Source of the DNA: Methanobacteriota archaeon
GTDB taxonomy: Archaea; Thermoplasmatota; Thermoplasmata; RBG-16-68-12
NCBI GenBank assembly: GCA_005878325.1
Contig: VBMR01000007.1
Span: 1-14,133 of the forward strand
Direction: 5' to 3'
Length of the DNA stretch: 14,133 nucleotides
The notes beneath the pieces are model-generated. The model saw only the letters and a program-made list of their open reading frames with translations, did no database searches and was not told the origin of the DNA. Positions 6,540 to 12,611 of the stretch are shown here, one piece after another (within the stretch, counting starts at the first letter, position 1; every line of letters begins with the position of its first letter). Both the position numbers and the translations under genes were made by a program.

Positions 6540-7723
6540 TGCATGTTCCCCCGCAGGCCGCGGACGCGCGTGCCAAGACCGGCATCCCGGTCCTCGACGA
6601 ACGCCTCCGGGGCGGGTTCCCCCGGCCGTCCACGCTGCTCCTGTTCAGCGACAAGCCGACGGAGAAGCGCCTGTTCGGAGAGAACTTCGCGGTCCAAGGG
6701 GTGAAGGCCGGTGACACGTCCCTCTATGTCGACTTCTTCCGCGCTCCGCAACTCGCCCGCGGCGAACTAAAGCGCTTCGGCACGATCGATCCGTCGAAGC
6801 TCGTATTCGTCGACGCGACGTCGTCCCAGCTCCTCCTGCCCAGCCAGGAGAAATACCGGATCTCGGACATCGGGAGCTTGACGAACATCCGGGAGGCGAT
6901 CGTCTCCGCGATCGAAGCGACGGCGCCCTCGCGGATCATCGTGGACTCGATGGAGTTCCTGATGGACCGCTTCGACAAGGATGACGTCCTGCGGCTGTGG
7001 CACGAGCTGATCGAGGCGGCCCGCGCGAACCGGGCCGTCATCTGCTTCCTCTTCATCAACTGGACCCTCCTCGAGGAAGACCTCGCCCAGATCCGTTCGA
7101 TGTCCGATTTCGTGGTCGAGTTCCAGTCCTCCGTCCGCGGCGGGATCGTCCGCAACTCGATGCGCATCTCGGAAATGGCCGAGAACGGAATCCGGACGAA
7201 CTGGATCCCGTATGCGTTCAAGGACCTGATCGGTCTCACGGTCTACTTCCCGCGGATTCTCGTCACGGGCCCCTTCAACGCGGGCAAGTCGACCGTCGTG
7301 AGGGCCCTCGCGGAAAAGGCGATCTCGATCGACCGGATGGGCACGACGGTCGCTTTCGACTACGGAAACGTGAACATCACCGGAATCGAGGCGGAAATCT
7401 TCGGGACCCCGGGGCAGGAACGTTTCGAGTTCATCTTCAAGATCTTCGCGCGGGAGGTGAGCGGCGTCCTCCTCGTGATCGACGCGACGCGGCCCGAGGA
7501 ATTGCCGCGGGCCAAGCAGATGCTCGACCTCGTCGGGCCTCGGATCCCGTATGTCGTACTGGCGAACAAGAGCGACCTCGTGGGCGCCCTCTCGACCGAG
7601 GACATCGCGCACCGCATGGGCCTCCCGTCGGACGTGCCCGTGATCCCGACCGTGGCCACGGAATCGAAGGGGGTGCGGGACGCCCTCCTCCTCCTCGCCG
7701 AGATGATCATCGGGGTGCGCTAG
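6539..7723 (+). CDS. Degenerate KaiC-like domain fused to Ras/MglA-type GTPase
   Basis: The N-terminal about 230 residues are KaiC-like: TGIPVLDERLRGGFPR gives the entry loop and RIIVDSMEFLMD a Walker B-like strand. The P-loop, however, is replaced by FSDKPTEKRLF and the catalytic-Glu strand reads SLYVDFF, so ATP hydrolysis here is unlikely. The C-terminal about 160 residues form a small GTPase: G1 GPFNAGKST (244-252), a switch I threonine in RMGTTVAFDYG, G3 FGTPGQERF (288-296), G4 NKSD (343-346) and a G5-like VATESKG. The G3 form FGTPGQE, without the classical Asp, is common in prokaryotic MglA/COG2229-like GTPases. ATG 6539 overlaps the upstream TGA; a GTG at 6536 would add one residue. Two Roadblock genes follow directly, as expected for GTPase regulators. 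Confidence 0.85.
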   Translation: MHVPPQAADARAKTGIPVLDERLRGGFPRPSTLLLFSDKPTEKRLFGENFAVQGVKAGDTSLYVDFFRAPQLARGELKRFGTIDPSKLVFVDATSSQLLLPSQEKYRISDIGSLTNIREAIVSAIEATAPSRIIVDSMEFLMDRFDKDDVLRLWHELIEAARANRAVICFLFINWTLLEEDLAQIRSMSDFVVEFQSSVRGGIVRNSMRISEMAENGIRTNWIPYAFKDLIGLTVYFPRILVTGPFNAGKSTVVRALAEKAISIDRMGTTVAFDYGNVNITGIEAEIFGTPGQERFEFIFKIFAREVSGVLLVIDATRPEELPRAKQMLDLVGPRIPYVVLANKSDLVGALSTEDIAHRMGLPSDVPVIPTVATESKGVRDALLLLAEMIIGVR

Positions 7724-8113
7724 ATGCCGTCCGATCTGATGGCGCGCATCCAGAGCGTCCTCGGGGAGATCCGCCGGTTGCCCGACGTCCTGGGGGCCGA
7801 GATTGCGCGCCGCGATGGCATCCCGATTGCCCACGCCCTTCCCAAGACGATGGATCCGAAGAAGATCGCCGCGATGTCCTCCGCGATCGTCCGGACCTCG
7901 GAGATGGCGGCGGTCGAGATGGGCATGGGCGGCTACACCCAGTCGATCGTCGACTCGCGTACGGGGAAGCTGATGGCCGCCGGGGCGGGGCAGGAAGCGA
8001 TCCTCGTCCTCATGCTCCGGAACGAAGCGAACATGGGCCTCATCCTGCTCAGCGTCGACAAGGCGGTCCAGTCGATCGCGGGCATCCTCGATACCGCGGA
8101 GGTCATCGCGTGA
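7724..8113 (+). CDS. Roadblock/LC7 domain protein 1
   Basis: This 129-aa protein is a Roadblock/LC7 (PF03259) domain and little else. An N-terminal helix (MARIQSVLGEIRRL) leads into strands GAEIARRDGIPIAH, a central helix IAAMSSAIVRTSEMAAVEMG, strands KLMAAGAGQEAILVLML and a C-terminal helix. Roadblock proteins dimerise and bind Ras-like GTPases; MglB, the GTPase-activating partner of bacterial MglA, is one example. Its ATG follows the TAG of the GTPase fusion gene with no gap, and it overlaps the second Roadblock gene by four bases. The obvious partner is the GTPase encoded immediately upstream. That pairing is inference; the family call is firm. Confidence 0.88.
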   Translation: MPSDLMARIQSVLGEIRRLPDVLGAEIARRDGIPIAHALPKTMDPKKIAAMSSAIVRTSEMAAVEMGMGGYTQSIVDSRTGKLMAAGAGQEAILVLMLRNEANMGLILLSVDKAVQSIAGILDTAEVIA

Positions 8114-8493
8114 CCGACGTCTGGCAGCGACTCGAGGAGACGATCGAGCGGCTCTCCCATGTGACGGACATCAAGTCCGCCGCCGTCGTGCGGCGGGACG
8201 GCCTCGTGGTGACGCACACGCTGCCGGAGGGAGTGGACCCGCGAATCGTCGCGGCGATGACCGCGGCCATCGTCGGGACTTCCGAGATGGCGACGGTGCA
8301 GCTCGGGCAGGGTCGGTTCGTCCGGGCGATCGTCGAGTCGGACCAGGGGAAGCTCCTCAGCTTTGGCGCGGGAGAGGAGGCCCTGCTCGTCGCCCTCGTG
8401 TACGACGACGCAAACCTCGGGCTCGTGCTCATGGCGATGGAACGGGCGGCGAAGCAGGTGGAGCAAATCCTCCAGGAAGGAGGGACCGCATGA
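8110..8493 (+). CDS. Roadblock/LC7 domain protein 2
   Basis: This is a second Roadblock/LC7 protein of 127 aa, paralogous to the one just upstream. The two share RRDG, the IAAM-AAIV-TSEMA helix and a GKL--GAG-EA--LV strand pair. It starts with GTG at 8110 inside the TGA of the preceding gene (GTGA overlap), a classic sign of translational coupling and equal dosage. Two different Roadblock subunits may form a heterodimer on the GTPase, as opposed to the usual homodimer, but the sequence cannot prove that. The same frame is open for more than a kilobase upstream, which is only a shadow of the GTPase and first Roadblock genes. Confidence 0.87.
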   Translation: MTDVWQRLEETIERLSHVTDIKSAAVVRRDGLVVTHTLPEGVDPRIVAAMTAAIVGTSEMATVQLGQGRFVRAIVESDQGKLLSFGAGEEALLVALVYDDANLGLVLMAMERAAKQVEQILQEGGTA

Positions 8494-8514
8494 CGACCCA
8501 CCGGGAGGGGTCCG

Positions 8515-8985
8515 ATGCCCGCGACTGAGGACGGGTTGCGGCGGCTCCTCAATTTCTTCCTGTACGGGATGATCCGCTGCGCGGAGTCGTTGGGAAACCC
8601 GACCCTCGTCCTGCGAAAGGTCGTCGAGGAAGGACTTCGCAATTTCCTCGCCTCGGGACTGCCGATGTTCGAGGCTTCCGACGATGCCCGGGCCACCTGC
8701 GAGGCGTTCACAAAGGCAGCGGATGCCTCGGGTTTGATCGACGGGAGCGACACCGTGTTCCGGGGCGACAGCAATGTGGTGTCCGTGGAGATTGGCGACG
8801 CTTGCCCCTATCGGCGGATGTGCACGGCGCGCCATGATGAGGGCCGACCCGTCCATTGCATCCGGTCCTTCATGCTCGCCGAGATGCTCCGAATCCGTCT
8901 CGACGCGGTCTACGATTGGAGACTGAATCGGTTCGGCCGACCGTGCCAGATGACGCTCACCCGATCTCGACTGGAGAAGCCCTGA
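8515..8985 (+). CDS. Cysteine-containing V4R-like sensor candidate
   Basis: I do not recognise this 156-aa protein firmly. The second half, CPYRRMC (residues 97-103), PVHCIRSFMLAEMLRIRL (Cys115 in VHC), then GRPCQMTL (Cys144), follows the outline of the V4R (4-vinyl reductase, PF02830) fold. In that fold conserved cysteines precede a helix and a final PC-containing strand that bind metal or small ligands. The N-terminal half is helical (LRRLLNFFLYGMIRCAESLG) and could mediate dimerisation. Six cysteines in a cytosolic protein of an otherwise cysteine-poor cluster suggest metal, Fe-S or redox sensing. GGGAGGGG four bases before the ATG is a strong ribosome binding site, and the TGA overlaps the next ATG (TGATG), tying it to the KaiC-like ATPase that follows. 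The gene is sure, the fold moderate. Confidence 0.6.
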   Translation: MPATEDGLRRLLNFFLYGMIRCAESLGNPTLVLRKVVEEGLRNFLASGLPMFEASDDARATCEAFTKAADASGLIDGSDTVFRGDSNVVSVEIGDACPYRRMCTARHDEGRPVHCIRSFMLAEMLRIRLDAVYDWRLNRFGRPCQMTLTRSRLEKP

Positions 8986-9710
8986 TGGAAATGAAGAAAG
9001 TCTCCACGTGCATCGACGGATTGGACGAAGTCCTCGGAGGCGGGTTCCCCGCGGGCCACGTGGTCCTCCTCTCCGGCCTCCCGGGGACGATGAAGTCGAG
9101 CCTGAGCTACGCGATCCTCCAGCGGAATGCGAAGGAGCGTGGCGCGAAGTGCCTCTACGTGTCGCTCGAGCAGACGCGGAAGAGCCTGGAGGACCAGATG
9201 GCCGCCATGGGCTTCGATGTGGAAGGGGTCCGCGGCGATGTCCACATCCTCGACGTTGGGACGATCCAAAAGGAGGTCGGCCGGAGCGCGACGAAGCCGT
9301 GGATGGAGTTCCTCCGCCGGACGCTGACGACCCGGAGGGACATCGACGGGGTGGACCTGGTCGTCCTCGATTCCCTCGAGGCCCTCGAGGTCCTCGCGAA
9401 GTTCACGGACCGCCGGACGGAGCTGTTCCAGTTCTTCGAGTGGCTGCGGGACCTCGGCGCGACGACCATCGTCCTCGGCGAGGCCGCGTCCGAGGCACCG
9501 TTCCTCGGCCTCGAGGCGCCCCTCCCCCGGCGGGACGAGACGTTCCTCGCGGACGGAATCCTCGAGCTGAAGATGCACCCCATCTCCGACGTCGAGATTC
9601 AGCGGAGACTCCGGGTCACGAAGATGCGCGGGTCGCACCACAAGACCGGCTTCCAAGCGCTCGTGTTCGAGGACGGACGATTCCAGGTGATGCCGGTCAT
9701 CAGTCCCTAG
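8985..9710 (+). CDS. KaiC-like ATPase with GxxGTMKSS P-loop (1)
   Basis: This 241-aa single-domain KaiC-like ATPase (PF06745) looks the most complete of the set. The entry loop IDGLDEVLGGGFPAGH is followed by the P-loop GLPGTMKSS (31-39, Lys37), then CLYVSLEQT carrying the catalytic-Glu position as Glu-Gln. Walker B is VDLVVLDS (Asp129), and a KMRGSHHKTG loop near the C-terminus matches the Lys-Met-Arg gamma-phosphate sensor of KaiC. The P-loop differs from the canonical GTGKT form by Met in place of Gly before Lys. The ATG at 8985 overlaps the preceding stop; an upstream in-frame GTG/ATG region is only a shadow of the V4R-like gene. It probably forms a ring-shaped oligomer that transmits a signal, but target and function are unknown. 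Confidence 0.88.
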   Translation: MEMKKVSTCIDGLDEVLGGGFPAGHVVLLSGLPGTMKSSLSYAILQRNAKERGAKCLYVSLEQTRKSLEDQMAAMGFDVEGVRGDVHILDVGTIQKEVGRSATKPWMEFLRRTLTTRRDIDGVDLVVLDSLEALEVLAKFTDRRTELFQFFEWLRDLGATTIVLGEAASEAPFLGLEAPLPRRDETFLADGILELKMHPISDVEIQRRLRVTKMRGSHHKTGFQALVFEDGRFQVMPVISP

Positions 9711-9717
9711 GGAAACC

Positions 9718-11325
9718 ATGCCGAGCAAGCTCGTGTGCCGCTATTGTGGGGCCTCGAATCCGCCCGAGGCGACCCATTGCGTCGAATGCGGCCGAACCCT
9801 CAAGGCCTCCTCCGAGGCGAACCCCGATGGACTGAACGTCCTGCTCCAGCGGATCATGGGAGGTGAGGTGTATACCGCGGTCGTCGCAGGCGCGGGCAAG
9901 CGAACGAACCCGAGCGCAAGGGCCCTCGCCCGCACCGTAACCGATCCGGAGACGGATCCGACCGCCGGGGCGGAAACCGGAGTCGAGGATCACTCCGACG
10001 TCATCGCCGCGGCCCTCGACCGGATCCGCACGAAGGCGGCCGAACAGGGCCAACGATTCAAGCCCTACGTCCGCACGGCAACGCGAGGCGCCGTCACCGC
10101 GAGGGGCCGGGAGGAATTCTCCCTGCAATTGGACGTGGGGGTCGCCCTGTTGCGCGACCGGCGGTTCGAGGAAGCGATCGAGCCCCTCCTGAAGGCGATC
10201 GCCCGCGACGATGAGGATCGCCGTCCCTGGATCTTGCTCGGGGAGGCCTATCTCCGGATCGAGCGTCCCTATAAGGCGGCGGTGGCGTACCTCCGCGCCC
10301 TCGAACTGAGTCCGCGAGACGAGCAGGCGTGGATCGGCCTGGGCCGAGTCCTTCGAGCGCTCGATGAGCTTCCCGCCGCGGCCGAAGTCCTGGATCGCGC
10401 CGTCCGGGTCCATCCCGAGGGCGCGGACTCCTGGGTCGAACGCGGGATCATCCTCGAGGGAATGGGGAACCTGCCCGAGGCCCTCCGCTCCATCGAGAGA
10501 GCGCTTGAAATCCGGCCCGATCATCGTCTCGGCCAGGCGAAGCACTCGGACATCCAAGCGTCGATTCACAGGCAAGGCTCTTCAGATCCGGATCCGCCCG
10601 CCGCGGAAGTCGAGGCGAATCCGCCTCCGATCGGAGATGGGATGGACGATGTAGCCTCCGACTTCCTCGAGGAGATGGAGGAATCTCTGGCAATCGAGCA
10701 GGCGGTCACGCCGTCTCGAGAGCTCGGCCGGGACGAGAACTCGGTCACCCTCGGACCGCAGGCCCGGGTGGAACGGCTCGAGAGGGTCCGGACGTTCGTC
10801 GAGGGGTTGGACGAGACCCTCGAGGGGGGGATCCCGTGGGGCCACCTCGTCCTCATCGAGGGGGCGCCGGGCACGATGAAGTCATCGCTCGCCTTCTCGA
10901 TCCTGCTCCACAACGCGACCTACGAGGGCCTCAGTTGCCTGTACCTCAGCCTGGAGGAGCGCGCCTCGAGCCTCCTGAAGCAGATGGGCTCCCTGGGCCT
11001 ACGGCTCAAGGTCCCGAAAGGCTCCCTCGTCGTGCTGGACCCGCGGACCGCTTCGGACCTCCTCGGAGAGAAGGGGGACTGGGTCGACGCGTTGCGGTCC
11101 GAACGGCCGGACTGGCTCATCGCGGGGCATGTGCTGCAGGGCCGATGGGACGAGGACTTCCTCGCGGACGGCGTGATCCACCTCCGGATCCACATGATCT
11201 CGGATCTGGACGCGCAGCGCCGGTTGCGCGTCGTCAAGATGCGGGGCACGAAGCACGAGACCGGTTACCTGGCGATGGTCCTCGACGACGGTCGGTTCCG
11301 CGTCACGCGGGCCATGAGTCCTTGA
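9718..11325 (+). CDS. Zinc ribbon-TPR-KaiC-like fusion lacking Walker B segment
   Basis: Three parts are visible in 535 aa. A zinc ribbon CRYC...CVEC (Cys7, 10, 21, 24) comes first, then a linker. About four TPR units follow (residues 140-275, for example EEAIEPLLKAIARD, YKAAVAYLRALELSP, PAAAEVLDRAVRVHP and PEALRSIERALEIRP). After an acidic linker a KaiC-like domain starts near residue 360, with P-loop GAPGTMKSS (382-390, Lys388), CLYLSLEER with a Glu-Glu pair, and KMRGTKHETG. Between GDWVDAL and RSERPDW (around residues 457-466) the about 70 residues that carry Walker B and the adjoining helix in the two paralogues are absent, with the frame kept. ATP could still bind but hydrolysis is doubtful. 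The gap to the upstream gene is 7 nt, and 7 nt again to the next paralogue. Confidence 0.85.
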   Translation: MPSKLVCRYCGASNPPEATHCVECGRTLKASSEANPDGLNVLLQRIMGGEVYTAVVAGAGKRTNPSARALARTVTDPETDPTAGAETGVEDHSDVIAAALDRIRTKAAEQGQRFKPYVRTATRGAVTARGREEFSLQLDVGVALLRDRRFEEAIEPLLKAIARDDEDRRPWILLGEAYLRIERPYKAAVAYLRALELSPRDEQAWIGLGRVLRALDELPAAAEVLDRAVRVHPEGADSWVERGIILEGMGNLPEALRSIERALEIRPDHRLGQAKHSDIQASIHRQGSSDPDPPAAEVEANPPPIGDGMDDVASDFLEEMEESLAIEQAVTPSRELGRDENSVTLGPQARVERLERVRTFVEGLDETLEGGIPWGHLVLIEGAPGTMKSSLAFSILLHNATYEGLSCLYLSLEERASSLLKQMGSLGLRLKVPKGSLVVLDPRTASDLLGEKGDWVDALRSERPDWLIAGHVLQGRWDEDFLADGVIHLRIHMISDLDAQRRLRVVKMRGTKHETGYLAMVLDDGRFRVTRAMSP

Positions 11326-11332
11326 GGGAACG

Positions 11333-12076
11333 ATGTCACGCGGCCTCGTGAAGACCCACATCCGCGGCTTCGACGACGACGTGCTCCGCGGCGGGATCCC
11401 CCAGGGCCACGTCGTCCTGATCCGAGGCGCAAGCGGGACGATGAAGTCCTCCCTCGCCTACTACGTCCTGTATCACAACGCCCTCGAGGGGGTCCCCGGC
11501 CTCTATGTCACCTTGGAGCAGAACGCGGGAGGCCTGCTCGAGCACGTCGCGTCCCTCGGGCTGAAGGCGACCGCGGTCTCCGACGCCCTCCCGATCCTCG
11601 ACCTGAGCCGCGGACGGGATCACCTGGAGGAAATGGTCGCGAAGATCGGCTCGATGACGGATGCGACCGCGACCCGCGACGAAGCTCTCATGGCGGTCCT
11701 GAAGGCGAAGGTCCTCGAGCTCCGTCGAAGGCGCAACTTCCAGCTCCTCGCGATCGATTCGTGGGACGCCCTCGAGCTGATCCTCGAGTTCCGGGACCGG
11801 CGCGCGGAGACCTTCGGATTCTTCGAATGGCTGCGGGACCTCGGGGTCACGAGCTTCCTGATCTCGGAGGAACCGGGCCTCGACATCGCTCCGACCGCCC
11901 TGGAGGAGGAGTTCCTCTCCGACGGGATCGTGCACTTGCGCCTGGAGCCGGTCACGGACACGGCGTTCCAACGGCGGGTGCAGTGCGTGAAGATGCGGAG
12001 CGTGAACCAGGACAGCGACGACCGCACCCTCCTCTTCGAGAACGGGCGGTTCGAGGTCGCGCGGGCGATCGGGTGA
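11333..12076 (+). CDS. KaiC-like ATPase with GxxGTMKSS P-loop (2)
   Basis: This 247-aa KaiC-like ATPase (PF06745) is paralogous to the one at 8985. The P-loop is GASGTMKSS (32-40, Lys38), followed by GLYVTLEQN (Glu-Gln at the catalytic position), Walker B LLAIDSWDALE (Asp142) and the shared FFEWLRDLGVTSFLISEEP helix-strand. The usual KMRG-xxH-xTG loop has drifted: KMR is kept but the following Gly, His and Gly are lost (SVNQDSDDR), suggesting altered nucleotide response or partner contact. GAGGG four bases before the ATG is a plausible ribosome binding site. The membrane protein gene follows after 4 nt. Family confident, specific role unknown. Confidence 0.87.
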   Translation: MSRGLVKTHIRGFDDDVLRGGIPQGHVVLIRGASGTMKSSLAYYVLYHNALEGVPGLYVTLEQNAGGLLEHVASLGLKATAVSDALPILDLSRGRDHLEEMVAKIGSMTDATATRDEALMAVLKAKVLELRRRRNFQLLAIDSWDALELILEFRDRRAETFGFFEWLRDLGVTSFLISEEPGLDIAPTALEEEFLSDGIVHLRLEPVTDTAFQRRVQCVKMRSVNQDSDDRTLLFENGRFEVARAIG

Positions 12077-12080
12077 GGGG

Positions 12081-12611
12081 ATGGACGAGCGACTCCGGAC
12101 CTTTGCGATCCGCTCCGGGTTCCTGTTCGTCATCTCGCTCGTGCTGGTCGCGGGATTCTGGTACCACCGCGAGTTCTACCAAATCGGATTCACGAACCTC
12201 CTGCTGATCGGCGGCCTCGTCACCTTCCTCGTGATCTGGGCCGCCCGCCTCGCGATGACCGGCGAACTGCCGCGGGGTCGGCCGAGCGGGGAACTCGCCC
12301 TCTCCGTCGACGAGGCGGACCGCCTCCTGAAGCGGATCGCCCACCTCGTCGTCCGGCCCTCGGAAAGCCTCGTCGTCCCTCCCGTGGGCGGCGTGGTCCG
12401 GGCGACCTACGAGACGGGGCCCGAGGTCACCCGCCTCGTCATCGAGGACGCACGCCGTGCGTTCCTCTCCGAGGTCACGGACGAGGACGCCCGCGGCGCG
12501 GGCTTCCGTTCTGCGGCGGACCTCCTGGACGCGGGGCGGACCCGATGGCGGTGGCGCCCCTCGGACGTCGTCACCCTCCTCCGCGTCCGACCGACGGAGG
12601 GATCCCGCTGA
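12081..12611 (+). CDS. Two-helix membrane protein of unknown function
   Basis: This 176-aa protein belongs to no family I recognise. Two hydrophobic segments are clear: about residues 11-28 (SGFLFVISLVLVAGFWYH) and about 36-56 (FTNLLLIGGLVTFLVIWAA). A soluble C-terminal domain of about 115 residues follows, rich in Arg, Glu and Val (VEEADRLLKRI-like helix DEADRLLKRIAHLVV, then strand-rich VVPPVGGVVRATY and DVVTLLRVRP). A short helical hairpin would place this domain on the cytosolic side. It sits 4 nt after a KaiC-like gene and its stop overlaps the presumed start of the DUF835 membrane protein, so it may be a membrane anchor for the ATPase system. That role is inferred from position alone. 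Confidence 0.75.
   Translation: MDERLRTFAIRSGFLFVISLVLVAGFWYHREFYQIGFTNLLLIGGLVTFLVIWAARLAMTGELPRGRPSGELALSVDEADRLLKRIAHLVVRPSESLVVPPVGGVVRATYETGPEVTRLVIEDARRAFLSEVTDEDARGAGFRSAADLLDAGRTRWRWRPSDVVTLLRVRPTEGSR

Noticed and set aside
6767..7834. A 355-codon minus-strand open frame over the GTPase fusion
   Set aside because: Composition is dominated by Asp, Arg, His and Glu with no domain pattern, while the plus strand has intact GTPase motifs.
6997..8109. Long upstream extension of the second Roadblock reading frame
   Set aside because: The extension reads as Arg/Gly/Pro-rich shadow of the GTPase and first Roadblock genes; the GTG at 8110 with a GTGA overlap is the sensible start.
8490..8526. 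A 12-codon frame starting in the stop of the second Roadblock gene
   Set aside because: Too short to support as a gene; the strong GGGAGGGG directly precedes the ATG at 8515 of the real next gene.
12551..12607. GTG at 12551 as start of the DUF835 protein
   Set aside because: It would add an Arg/Pro-rich stretch inside the previous gene that looks like out-of-frame sequence, and it lacks the well-placed GGAGG that CTG 12608 has.
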